A stretch of 64,000 nt of DNA from HGM04593 sp045657945 (GTDB lineage Bacteria > Bacteroidota > Bacteroidia > Bacteroidales > Bacteroidaceae): the NCBI GenBank assembly GCA_045657945.1, contig JAZOUB010000015.1, forward strand, positions 124,001 to 188,000, read 5' to 3'. The notes under the pieces are model-generated. The model had not been told where the DNA came from and made no database searches. It saw only the letters and a program-made list of their open reading frames with translations. A program made the translations under genes and the position numbers. Shown one piece after another: positions 43,752 through 52,605 of the stretch. Each line of letters starts with the position of its first letter. The stretch's first letter is position 1.

Positions 43752-44084
43752 ATGACAATAAAGGAAGCACAGCAACGCGTTGACGCATGGATAAAGGAGT
43801 ATGGTGTACGCTATTTCAACGAGCTTACAAACACCGCTATCCTTGCCGAGGAAGTGGGCGAAGTTGCACGAATAATGGCACGCAAGTATGGTGAACAGTC
43901 ATTCAAGGAAAACGAAAAGAGTGACCTTGGCGACGAACTTGCCGATGTACTGTGGGTTCTTATCTGCATTGCCAACCAGACCGGTGTTGACCTGACCGAA
44001 GCACTTGAAAAAAACCTCGATAAAAAGACCAAAAGAGATAATAAAAGACATATAAATAATCCAAAATTAGACAGAGATGAGTGA
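43752..44084 (+). CDS. MazG-like nucleotide pyrophosphohydrolase
   Basis: A 110-residue helical NTP pyrophosphohydrolase of the MazG/dUTPase-like superfamily, thought to clear non-canonical nucleotides. The metal-binding pattern is clear: LAEEVGEVARIMARKYG (ExxE) and DLGDELADVLWVLICIAN (ExxD). The C-terminus is lysine- and asparagine-rich. It overlaps deoC by 8 bp, so the two are translationally coupled, which places it beside nucleoside catabolism. Confidence 0.9.
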   Translation: MTIKEAQQRVDAWIKEYGVRYFNELTNTAILAEEVGEVARIMARKYGEQSFKENEKSDLGDELADVLWVLICIANQTGVDLTEALEKNLDKKTKRDNKRHINNPKLDRDE

Positions 44085-45012
44085 AAGAAACAATTGCGGA
44101 TGCGGTGAACACCACCACCATGCCGACGAAGAGAGCAAGTACGAGTTTGTATTGAATGACTACTGCAAGGCAATGAGCGACGAAGAGGTTGCTGCCAAGG
44201 TAAAGAAACTTATCGAAGAAAAGGTTGAGCAGAACAACACCCTCGAGGTCAAGAAACTGCTTTTCAACTGCATTGACCTCACCACCCTCAAGTGCACAGA
44301 CAGCGAGGAGAGCGTAATGGCATTCACAGAGAAGGTAAACGAATTCGATGACAAGTATCCCGACTTGAAGAATGTTGCCGCTATATGTGTATATCCAAAC
44401 TTTGCAAAGATTGTCAATGATACATTGCAGGTAGAGAACGTAGGTATCGCATGCGTATCCGGTGGTTTCCCATCATCACAGACATTCCAGGAAATAAAGG
44501 TTGCCGAAACAGCCATGGCCGTCCACGATGGCGCAACAGAGATTGACATTGTATTGAGCGTAGGCAAGTTCCTTAGCGGTGACTACGAGGGTGTGTGCGA
44601 CGAGATTCAGGAACTCAAGAGCGTATGTGGCGAGAAACACCTGAAGGTAATCCTTGAGACCGGTGCACTTGCTACAGCCGAGAATATTAAAAAAGCATCG
44701 ATTCTATCGATATATTCGGGAGCCGATTTCATCAAGACATCAACCGGCAAGGAATCACCTGCGGCAACTCCCGAGGCGGCGTATGTAATGTGCAGTACTA
44801 TAAAGGAATATTACGACAAGACCGGTCGCAAGATTGGCTTCAAACCAGCCGGTGGTATCAACACTGTACACGATGCACTTATATACTATACAATCGTCAA
44901 GGAACTGCTGGGCGAAGAGTGGTTGAACAACGAGTTGTTCCGTCTTGGAACAAGCCGCCTTGCAAACCTGTGCCTGAGTGAAATAGTTGGCGAAGAAGTA
45001 AAATTCTTCTGA
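44077..45012 (+). CDS. deoC: Deoxyribose-phosphate aldolase with a His/Cys-rich N-terminal tip
   Basis: Cleaves deoxyribose 5-phosphate to acetaldehyde and glyceraldehyde 3-phosphate. The 311-residue product has the barrel motifs VAAICVYPNFAKIV, GATEIDIVLSVGKF and the Schiff-base lysine in ADFIKTSTGKESPAATPE. The first 24 residues include NNCGCGEHHHHADEE, a short Cys/His cluster that could bind metal and is not part of the aldolase fold. Start at 44077; overlap with the MazG-like gene is 8 bp. A perfect palindromic terminator follows 10 bp after the stop codon. Confidence 0.94.
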   Translation: MSERNNCGCGEHHHHADEESKYEFVLNDYCKAMSDEEVAAKVKKLIEEKVEQNNTLEVKKLLFNCIDLTTLKCTDSEESVMAFTEKVNEFDDKYPDLKNVAAICVYPNFAKIVNDTLQVENVGIACVSGGFPSSQTFQEIKVAETAMAVHDGATEIDIVLSVGKFLSGDYEGVCDEIQELKSVCGEKHLKVILETGALATAENIKKASILSIYSGADFIKTSTGKESPAATPEAAYVMCSTIKEYYDKTGRKIGFKPAGGINTVHDALIYYTIVKELLGEEWLNNELFRLGTSRLANLCLSEIVGEEVKFF

Positions 45013-45022
45013 TTAAAACGCA

Positions 45023-45070
45023 TATAACATAGAAGGGGTGTTGCAGCTGCAACACCCCTTCTATGTTATA
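45023..45070. terminator. Perfect 48-nt palindrome between deoC and ispB
   Basis: Two fully complementary 24-bp arms centred on GCAGCTGC (45043-45050). It lies between convergent genes and serves as a bidirectional terminator (TATATTTT follows on the plus strand). The lack of any mismatch is unusual. Confidence 0.88.
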
Positions 45071-45082
45071 TTTTCACAAGAT

Positions 45083-46057
45083 TTATTTCTCTCTGTTTAT
45101 AACATAGTCGATATAAGCAACAAGTGCATCGCGCAAATCGGGCGCAATATCACTTGGCAACGACTCTATTGCAATACTGCGGTAACGTTCAATACAATTG
45201 TTTGTATAGTCAATACCACCCTCGTTCTTTGCAATCGCTATCAATGTTTCTATCTCGTTTTCATCGAGGAATATTCCATTAGCCAACTTTTCGCGTATCG
45301 GTTCCAAAAGAGGGTTCTTACTGTTTGAAAGAACATACAATGCAGGCAATGTTATCTTACCCTCACACATGTCGCTACCGGTAGGCTTGCCAATATCGTT
45401 GCTATAGTAATCAAAGATATCGTCCTTCATCTGGAAACATAGTCCCGCATACTTTCCGAACTCGCAGAAACGGGAAACCTGCTCATCATTTCCACCGGCT
45501 GTATAAACAGCACAAGCACAACAGCAAACAAACAGTGATGCTGTCTTGTAATATATCGCCTTGAAATAATTATCCTCGCTGTAGGAACCGTTCTGCTGCA
45601 TCTCGAACTGCAGAACCTCTCCATTGGGCAAATCCTGTCCCATTACAGAAAGACTATCCACAACACGGGTATCACCGGTCTTTGCAGCACAACCCAATGA
45701 CATTGAAAACATGTAATCACCGGCCAACACAGCAACATTATTATTGAAACGCACATTCAATGATGGACGACCACGACGTTTGTCGCTCTCGTCAATAACA
45801 TCATCGTGCAACAGGCTTGCCGTGTGCAACATCTCTACAGCGGCCGCAGCCGAGAAGGTCTTGTTGTTTATACCGCCTGCGCATTTTGCAACCAACAACA
45901 CCAGCATGGGACGCATCATCTTCCCAACCGACTCGGAAAGAAAAGACAAGGCGTTATCCATGAGCACGACATCGCTCTTAAGCAATGACTTGAAATAGCC
46001 GTCAAAATCGGCAATCTCCTGCTCAATAGGCGTTTTTATGGTTGACAGCAGACTCAT
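45083..46057 (-). CDS. ispB: Long-chain polyprenyl diphosphate synthase
   Basis: Builds the isoprenoid tail of menaquinone from IPP. The 324-residue product has the first aspartate-rich motif LLHDDVIDESDKRRGRPSLN (DDxxD) and the second, MKDDIFDYY. GPxxK-type substrate residues are also present (TGSDMCEGKITLPALY). Chain length cannot be told from motifs. It is convergent with deoC and divergent from polA. Confidence 0.92.
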   Translation of the reverse strand: MSLLSTIKTPIEQEIADFDGYFKSLLKSDVVLMDNALSFLSESVGKMMRPMLVLLVAKCAGGINNKTFSAAAAVEMLHTASLLHDDVIDESDKRRGRPSLNVRFNNNVAVLAGDYMFSMSLGCAAKTGDTRVVDSLSVMGQDLPNGEVLQFEMQQNGSYSEDNYFKAIYYKTASLFVCCCACAVYTAGGNDEQVSRFCEFGKYAGLCFQMKDDIFDYYSNDIGKPTGSDMCEGKITLPALYVLSNSKNPLLEPIREKLANGIFLDENEIETLIAIAKNEGGIDYTNNCIERYRSIAIESLPSDIAPDLRDALVAYIDYVINREK

Positions 46058-46093
46058 TGTACTTGTGTATAGACTTTAAACATTCTTTGGATG

Positions 46094-46126
46094 CAAAAGT
46101 AATAAAAAAGCAATGGATAGTGACAA
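46094..46126 (-). promoter_or_regulatory. Promoter of ispB
   Basis: On the minus strand TTTG (46126-46123), 21 nt, then TACTTTTG (46101-46094), an exact TAnnTTTG -7 box 36 bp from the start codon. Confidence 0.65.
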
Positions 46127-46164
46127 AAATTATGTATTTTTACAAACTGCAAATCTAATTTTAA

Positions 46165-48993
46165 ATGGACAAGTTATTTCTTCTCGACGCATACGCACTA
46201 ATATATCGTGCATATTACGCATTCATAAAGAACCCACGAATAAACTCCAAGGGATTCAACACATCGGCAATCATGGGCTTCATAAACACCCTTGAAGATG
46301 TATTGAAAAAAGAGAACCCTACTCACATTGGAATTGCGTTCGACCCCAAAGGGCCGACATTCCGACATGAGGCATTCGAGCAATACAAGGCACAGCGCGA
46401 GGAGACGCCCGAGGTGATAAGGGAATCGGTACCTGTAATCAAAGAGTTCATAAAGGCCTATAATATCCCCATCTTTGAGGTTCCTGGATACGAAGCAGAC
46501 GATGTCATTGGCACATTGGCAAAACAGGCGGAGAAAAGGGGAATTATTACATATATGATGACACCCGACAAGGACTATGGACAACTTGTTTCTGAGACGA
46601 CATTCATATACCGGCCCAAGTATGGCGACAAGGAGTTCGAGGTAATGGGCACCGAAAGGGTAAAGGAGAAGTTCGGAATTGAAAACACTTTGCAGGTTAT
46701 AGACCTTCTTGGTCTCATGGGTGACTCAAGCGACAATATTCCAGGCTGTCCCGGCGTTGGAGAAAAAACAGCACAGAAACTGATTGCACAATTCGGAAGC
46801 ATTGAGAATCTTTTGGAGAATACAGCCGAACTCAAAGGGGCACTGAAGACAAAGGTCGAGGAAAACAAGGAACAAATCTTGTTCAGTAAATTTCTTGCTA
46901 CAATCAAGACCGATGTTCCTGTCGAACTCGACATGGACTCACTGAAAAGAGAAGCACCGAACGAAGAGGAACTCTCGAACCTTTTCAACTTTTATGAATT
47001 GCGCGCTTTGAAAGAGCGAGTGATGAAAACAAATTTTGCTCCTTCACTTTTTGATGACGCGCCATCCGCTCCGGCAACTGTTGCATCAACAAATAAAAAA
47101 AGTACAAAACAAGACTCGCTCCAAGGCTCTCTCTTTGATTTTTTTGCGACCGAAGATACAGATGAAGAAAAAAAATCGAGCCATTTGACGTTAAAAGACA
47201 TAGAACACACCTATAAACTCGTTGATACAGAGAGCGATATAGCCAATTTGGTATATATTCTAAAAAAATACAAAACTGTGTGTTTTGACACAGAAACAAC
47301 AAGTATCAACGCTCTTGCCGCCGAATTGGTAGGTATAAGCCTTGCTGTCAAGGAAAATGAGGCCTTCTATCTGCCAATGCCGGCCGAAAGAGAGAAGGTG
47401 ATGTCAAGGCTCGAAGTTCTTAAGGAAATTTTCGAAAACGAGGAGATTGAGAAGGTTGGACAAAATATAAAATACGATATTACCGTATTAGCCAACTACG
47501 GTATAGAGGTAAAGGGAAAACTTTTCGACACGATGATAGCCCATTATGTCTTACAACCCGAGTTGTTCCACGGAATGGACTATCTTGCTGAAATTTACCT
47601 TAATTATGAAACAATAAAGATTGAAGAGCTTATTAACGAGAAGGGACGTGGACAAAGGAACATGCGCGATGTCTCCCCCACCCTCGTGTGCGACTACGCC
47701 TGCGAGGATGCTGATGTTACTCTGAAACTGAAGAATATTCTACAGGATGAACTTAAAAAAGAGGGAGTAGAAGAACTGTTCTACAATATTGAGATGCCGC
47801 TTGTCCCAGTACTTGCCTACATGGAACGCAACGGCGCGCGCATTGACACCGATGCACTGAAGGAGACATCTGCCCTGTTCGGCAAAAGACTTGCCGACAT
47901 TGAAGAACAGATATATTCACTTGCAGGCGAGCCATTTAACATTGCATCGCCAAAACAGGTTGGCGACATCCTTTTCGGCAAACTCAAGATTGTTGACAAA
48001 CCAAAGAAGACAAAGACCGGTCAATATGTGACATCGGAAGAGGTTCTTGCACAGTTGCAGAACCGCCACCCTATCGTAAAGAACATCCTGCAGTACCGCG
48101 GACTTAAAAAACTATTGAGCACATACATTGATGCACTGCCCGAACTTGTAAACCCAACAAGCGGAAAGATACACACATCGTATAACCAGACCGTCACAGC
48201 CACCGGACGACTAAGTTCAAGCAACCCCAACCTGCAGAACATACCTATCCGTGACGAGGATGGAAAGGAGGTGCGCAAGGCCTTTGTGCCCGATAACGGA
48301 TGCCAGTTCCTCTCGGTTGACTACTCGCAGATAGAACTGCGCATAATGGCACACTTGAGCGGCGACATAAACATGATTGAAGACTTTCGCAGCGGATATG
48401 ACATTCACGCGGCTACAGCGGCAAAGGTGTATAAGAAACCAATTAACGAGGTCACAAAGGACGAACGCCGCAAGGCTAAGGTTGCCAACTTCGGTATAAT
48501 ATACGGTATATCAGTCTTTGGACTCGCCGAGAGAATGAATGTAGATCGCCGTGAGGCAAAGGAGTTGATAGAGAATTATTTTGCCACATACAGCGGAGTG
48601 CAGCAATACATTGAGAAATGCAAGCAAGAGGCAAAGAATAAGGGATATGTAGAGACCATATTCCACCGCAAACGCTACTTGCCCGACATCAACTCACACA
48701 ATGCTGTGGTACGCGGATATGCCGAACGAAATGCCGTTAACGCACCGATACAAGGCAGCGCAGCCGATATTATCAAGGTTGCAATGATAAACATATACAA
48801 GCGTTTCAAGTCCGAATCCTTGAAATCAACAATGATACTCCAGGTACACGATGAACTAAACTTCAATGTACAGCCCGATGAACATGATATTGTACTTGAC
48901 ATTGTAAAAGAGGAGATGCAGAATGCCATTGAACTCAGCGTTCCACTCATTGCCGACCATGGCTGGGGTAACAACTGGCTCGAGGCACATTAA
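46165..48993 (+). CDS. polA: DNA polymerase I
   Basis: Repair and Okazaki-fragment polymerase of 942 residues. It has the N-terminal 5' nuclease (LFLLDAYALIYRAYYAF; YEADDVIGTLA; GVGEKTA), the DnaQ-like proofreading domain with the DxE motif kept (CFDTETTSINALAAELVG), and the polymerase domain with motif A DYSQIELRIMAHLSG, motif B KVANFGIIYGIS and motif C QVHDELNF. A low-complexity Ser/Lys-rich linker (about 295-340) joins the first two parts. All catalytic residues are present. The upstream TATTTTTA (46135-46142) may be its -7 box. Confidence 0.97.
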   Translation: MDKLFLLDAYALIYRAYYAFIKNPRINSKGFNTSAIMGFINTLEDVLKKENPTHIGIAFDPKGPTFRHEAFEQYKAQREETPEVIRESVPVIKEFIKAYNIPIFEVPGYEADDVIGTLAKQAEKRGIITYMMTPDKDYGQLVSETTFIYRPKYGDKEFEVMGTERVKEKFGIENTLQVIDLLGLMGDSSDNIPGCPGVGEKTAQKLIAQFGSIENLLENTAELKGALKTKVEENKEQILFSKFLATIKTDVPVELDMDSLKREAPNEEELSNLFNFYELRALKERVMKTNFAPSLFDDAPSAPATVASTNKKSTKQDSLQGSLFDFFATEDTDEEKKSSHLTLKDIEHTYKLVDTESDIANLVYILKKYKTVCFDTETTSINALAAELVGISLAVKENEAFYLPMPAEREKVMSRLEVLKEIFENEEIEKVGQNIKYDITVLANYGIEVKGKLFDTMIAHYVLQPELFHGMDYLAEIYLNYETIKIEELINEKGRGQRNMRDVSPTLVCDYACEDADVTLKLKNILQDELKKEGVEELFYNIEMPLVPVLAYMERNGARIDTDALKETSALFGKRLADIEEQIYSLAGEPFNIASPKQVGDILFGKLKIVDKPKKTKTGQYVTSEEVLAQLQNRHPIVKNILQYRGLKKLLSTYIDALPELVNPTSGKIHTSYNQTVTATGRLSSSNPNLQNIPIRDEDGKEVRKAFVPDNGCQFLSVDYSQIELRIMAHLSGDINMIEDFRSGYDIHAATAAKVYKKPINEVTKDERRKAKVANFGIIYGISVFGLAERMNVDRREAKELIENYFATYSGVQQYIEKCKQEAKNKGYVETIFHRKRYLPDINSHNAVVRGYAERNAVNAPIQGSAADIIKVAMINIYKRFKSESLKSTMILQVHDELNFNVQPDEHDIVLDIVKEEMQNAIELSVPLIADHGWGNNWLEAH

Positions 48994-49004
48994 GCTATAC
49001 AGCA

Positions 49005-49036
49005 TTTCGCAGTACCGAAATAATTCACTACCTTTG
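49005..49036 (+). promoter_or_regulatory. Promoter of ychF-lgt
   Basis: TTTC (49005-49008, near TTTG), 20 nt, then TACCTTTG (49029-49036), the same -7 box as both tRNA promoters. The leader is about 55 nt. Confidence 0.65.
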
Positions 49037-49098
49037 CAGAACTTCTTAGAAAGAAGCTTAAAATAGCTTATAAAAAACGATAAAATTTTGATATTCAT

Positions 49099-50202
49099 AT
49101 GGCTTTAAAAGCAGGTATTGTTGGCTTGCCCAACGTTGGTAAATCCACACTTTTCAACTGTCTTTCAAGTGCAAAGGCACAGGCAGCAAACTTCCCTTTC
49201 TGTACAATCGATGCACAGTTGGGACAGATTACAGTTCCCGACGAACGATTGAACAAACTCGCAGAACTTGTGCACCCTGACCGTATCGTTCCTGCAACTT
49301 GTGATATTGTAGACATTGCAGGCCTTGTAAAGGGCGCAAGCAAGGGCGAGGGACTAGGCAACCAGTTCCTTGGAAACATCCGTGAAACAGATGCCATTAT
49401 ACATGTTCTCCGTTGCTTCGATAATGACAACATTGTACATGTTGACGGTTCTGTAAATCCTGTCCGTGACAAGGAGATAATTGACCTTGAGTTGCAGTTC
49501 AAAGACCTTGATACTGTCGAGAACAAGATAAAGAGAGTTGAGAAACAGGCACGTGTTGGTGGTGACAAGCAGGCAAAGCTCGAATATGATGTACTCATAA
49601 AGTTCAAAGAGGCCCTGGAAGCCGGAAAATCGGCCCGTACAGTGGTTTTTGACACCGACGACGAGCAACTGATTGCAAAGAACCTTTTCCTGCTCACATC
49701 GAAGCCTGTGCTCTATGTTTGTAATGTAGATGACACATCGGCTGCAAACGGTAACAAATATGTAGAGGCTGTGCGCGAGGCAATCAAGGATGAGAATGCC
49801 GAGCTGCTTATCATTTCGGCACAGACCGAGGCTGATATTGCAGAACTTGAGAGCTACGAAGAGAAGCAGATGTTCCTTGAGGATTTGGGCTTGAAAGAGT
49901 CGGGTTGCGACCGCCTCATTAAGGCCATCTACAGCCTACTAAACCTGCAGACATATATTACAGCCGGTCCAATGGAGGTAAAGGCTTGGACATTCCGCAA
50001 GGGATGGAAAGCACCACAGTGCGCAGGTGTAATCCACACCGACTTTGAGAAAGGATTCATCCGTGCCGAGGTAATAAAATATGACGACTACATCAACTAT
50101 GGTTCCGAGGCTGCAGTCAAGGAAGCAGGAAAAATGAGCGTAGAAGGCAAGGAGTATGTAGTACAGGACGGTGACATCATGCACTTCCGTTTCAATGTCT
50201 AA
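49099..50202 (+). CDS. ychF: Redox-regulated ATPase/GTPase YchF
   Basis: An Obg-family P-loop protein (OLA1 type) that associates with ribosomes. The 367-residue product has Walker A GLPNVGKSTLFN at 9-20, the switch DIAGLVKGASKGEGLGN, a coiled-coil insert (about 130-200) and the C-terminal TGS domain (YITAGPMEVKAWTFRKG to the end, GDIMHFRFNV). Its length is normal. lgt follows after 11 bp. Confidence 0.96.
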   Translation: MALKAGIVGLPNVGKSTLFNCLSSAKAQAANFPFCTIDAQLGQITVPDERLNKLAELVHPDRIVPATCDIVDIAGLVKGASKGEGLGNQFLGNIRETDAIIHVLRCFDNDNIVHVDGSVNPVRDKEIIDLELQFKDLDTVENKIKRVEKQARVGGDKQAKLEYDVLIKFKEALEAGKSARTVVFDTDDEQLIAKNLFLLTSKPVLYVCNVDDTSAANGNKYVEAVREAIKDENAELLIISAQTEADIAELESYEEKQMFLEDLGLKESGCDRLIKAIYSLLNLQTYITAGPMEVKAWTFRKGWKAPQCAGVIHTDFEKGFIRAEVIKYDDYINYGSEAAVKEAGKMSVEGKEYVVQDGDIMHFRFNV

Positions 50203-50213
50203 ATAATTACAGA

Positions 50214-51026
50214 ATGACACCAAGTGCCATAAATTGGGATCCATCACTCAGTCCGTTCTCTATTTTCGGATTTGAAGTGCGCTATTATTCACTTTGCTGG
50301 GTAATTGGTCTTCTGGGTGCATATCTCATTGTAAAGAAACTTTACAAGAAACAAAATATTGACGAAAAGTTGTTCGACCCACTTTTCCTATACTGTTTTT
50401 TAGGTATCCTGCTTGGTGCACGTCTGGGACATTGCCTCTTTTATGAGCCTGAAAGATATTTAAACAACCCGCTTGACATTATTTTACCATTAGAAGATGG
50501 TAAATTCAGAGGATTCTCCGGTTTGGCAAGCCACGGTGGAGTCATTGGTGTAATCATAGCCTTGTTGCTATATGTACGCAAGACCAGACTTAAAATGGTG
50601 TGGACTCTTGACAACATTGCAATTGCAGCTCCTTTCTTTTCGGCAATGGTACGCATTGGCAACTTTATGAACAGTGAAATTGTAGGTACAGAGACAGACC
50701 TTCCATGGGGTGTCGTTTTTGTACAAGCAAATATAACACAAACACCACACCACCCAGCCCAGCTATATGAGGCTATAGCCTATCTGATTATATTCCTCTT
50801 TGGATTATTGCTTTACAAGAAATACAAGACAAGGATAGGCAGCGGCCTGTTCATGGGATATTGCCTATTTACAATTTTCACATTCCGCTTCTTTGTGGAG
50901 TTTATAAAAGAAAATCAGGTTGCGTTTGAGGATGGGATGACCTTGATAATGGGACAGTGGCTGAGTATCCCGCTGATAATTACAGGAGCGTATTTCATGA
51001 TAAAGGGTATAAAAAAATCGGCGTAA
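50214..51026 (+). CDS. lgt: Prolipoprotein diacylglyceryl transferase
   Basis: Attaches diacylglycerol to the lipobox cysteine of prolipoproteins, so it acts on the many lipoproteins of the susC operon. The 270-residue membrane protein has about seven hydrophobic segments, the SHGGVIG motif and the Lgt signature RIGNFMNSEIVG, with HPAQLYEA before the later helices. It lies 11 bp after ychF and ends inside the loop of the shared terminator with katA. Confidence 0.95.
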   Translation: MTPSAINWDPSLSPFSIFGFEVRYYSLCWVIGLLGAYLIVKKLYKKQNIDEKLFDPLFLYCFLGILLGARLGHCLFYEPERYLNNPLDIILPLEDGKFRGFSGLASHGGVIGVIIALLLYVRKTRLKMVWTLDNIAIAAPFFSAMVRIGNFMNSEIVGTETDLPWGVVFVQANITQTPHHPAQLYEAIAYLIIFLFGLLLYKKYKTRIGSGLFMGYCLFTIFTFRFFVEFIKENQVAFEDGMTLIMGQWLSIPLIITGAYFMIKGIKKSA

Positions 51027-51040
51027 CTGCCGATTTTTTT
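51011..51040. terminator. Bidirectional terminator between lgt and katA
   Basis: A 12-bp stem (51011-51022 with 51029-51040), AAAAAAATCGGC and its complement, with a 6-nt loop that contains the lgt stop codon. A- and T-runs on both sides serve both convergent genes. Confidence 0.9.
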
Positions 51041-52545
51041 TATTTTGTCACGGTTGCAGCAAGTCTTTCCGTTTCATTCATTGCAGCAAGCCTAACAACC
51101 TCATCGGAATCCAGTTCAAGAGCCTCAGAAAGCCGCTTGCCATAATCTTTATCGGCCAAGTAACAATGAGCCGCATGGCGGTATTTGATATTATCAGTGA
51201 CAGGCATCATATCCTCGGCTGTGTTTTTTATCAACAATACACGCTTATCCTCACTCATAAGGCGGTAAAGGTTTCCGGGCTGATAAAAACAGTCATCTGT
51301 GCGGTCTTCGTATGGATTGTAGCGCATAGCCTCGCCAACAATAGCCGAGTGCACATACATTGTAGGAGCAGTCTTCCACTCGCCAATGCTGTTTGGTGAG
51401 TAACCTTTTACGGCACCATTGTTTCCATCTACGCGCATTGCACCGTCGCGGTGAAAACTATGTACCGGACACTTTGCTTTGTTTACAGGTATCTGGTCAT
51501 GGTTCACACCAAGACGATAGCGTTGTGCATCACCATATGAGAAAAGCCTGCCTTGTAGCAGTTTATCGGGGGAAAGCCCTATACCGGGAACTATATGTGC
51601 AGGATTGAATGCAGCCTGCTCAACATCGGCAAAATAATTCTGCGGATTGCGGTTAAGTTCAAGCACGCCAACCTCTATTAACGGAAAATCTTTATGGCTC
51701 CATACCTTTGTAATGTCAAAAGGATTCTCTCGGTATGTCGCAGCCTGCTCTTCAGTCATCACCTGTATATATAGTTTCCAGCGTGGAAAATCACCGTTCT
51801 CTATCGCATTGAAAAGGTCACGTCCATGGCTTTCGCGGTCATGTGCTATAATGGCGGCAGCCTCGCTATTGCTCAAATTCTTTATTCCCTGTTGCGTGCG
51901 GAAATGGAATTTCACCCACACACGCTTGCCTGCTGCATTAACAAGACTGTAGGTATGTGAACCAAAACCATGCATGTGACGATACGACGCCGGTATGCCA
52001 CGGTCGGACATAACAATGGTCACCTGATGCAAAGCCTCGGGCAGTATTGTCCAGAAATCCCAATTACTCTGTGGCGAGCGCAGATTTGTCTGTGGGTCGC
52101 GTTTGATTGCATGGTTCAGGTCCGGGAACTGCAACGGGTCGCGCAAGAAAAATACCGGAGTGTTGTTGCCAACTAAATCCCAGTTTCCCTCGTCGGTGTA
52201 GAATTTCACGGCAAAACCGCGTATATCACGCTCTGCATCAGCTGCGCCACGCTCACCGGCAACGGTTGAAAATCGCACAAAGACATCTGTTTTCTTGCCC
52301 ACCTGTGAGAATAATGAGGCACAAGAATAAACTGTAATATCATGAGTTGTTGTAAATGTACCGAAGGCTCCACTACCCTTGGCGTGCATACGACGTTCCG
52401 GGATTACCTCACGATCAAAATGAGCAAGTTTTTCAAGAAGCCAGTTATCCTCGAGAAGTATTGGTCCTCGACTACCGGCCGTAAGTGAGTTTGTGTTGTC
52501 GGGTACAAGTGCACCCACTTCGTTTGTCAAGAATTTCTTATCCAT
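51040..52545 (-). CDS. katA: Monofunctional haem catalase
   Basis: Converts hydrogen peroxide to water and oxygen. The 501-residue small-subunit catalase has the distal His54 (FDREVIPERRMHAKGSGAFG), Asn127/128 (GNNTPVFF), HFRTQQGIKNL and the proximal haem tyrosine motif RLFSYGDAQRYRLG near 340. An aerotolerance function in a gut-type anaerobe is likely. It lies 60 bp downstream of mutS on the same strand; a hairpin and T-run fill that gap. I found no clear OxyR-type operator. Confidence 0.96.
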   Translation of the reverse strand: MDKKFLTNEVGALVPDNTNSLTAGSRGPILLEDNWLLEKLAHFDREVIPERRMHAKGSGAFGTFTTTHDITVYSCASLFSQVGKKTDVFVRFSTVAGERGAADAERDIRGFAVKFYTDEGNWDLVGNNTPVFFLRDPLQFPDLNHAIKRDPQTNLRSPQSNWDFWTILPEALHQVTIVMSDRGIPASYRHMHGFGSHTYSLVNAAGKRVWVKFHFRTQQGIKNLSNSEAAAIIAHDRESHGRDLFNAIENGDFPRWKLYIQVMTEEQAATYRENPFDITKVWSHKDFPLIEVGVLELNRNPQNYFADVEQAAFNPAHIVPGIGLSPDKLLQGRLFSYGDAQRYRLGVNHDQIPVNKAKCPVHSFHRDGAMRVDGNNGAVKGYSPNSIGEWKTAPTMYVHSAIVGEAMRYNPYEDRTDDCFYQPGNLYRLMSEDKRVLLIKNTAEDMMPVTDNIKYRHAAHCYLADKDYGKRLSEALELDSDEVVRLAAMNETERLAATVTK

Positions 52546-52583
52546 AAAAAAACTGTTAATAATTCATATAGAACTATTAACAG
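52546..52583 (-). terminator. Hairpin plus T-run between mutS and katA
   Basis: CTGTTAATA (52553-52561) and TATTAACAG (52575-52583) form a 9-bp stem with a 13-nt loop, followed on the minus strand by seven T directly before the katA ATG. It looks like the mutS terminator; because it touches the katA start it could also control katA translation or bind a regulator. Confidence 0.6.
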
Positions 52584-52605
52584 CTTTTATGCAAGTTTGT
52601 TCAAA

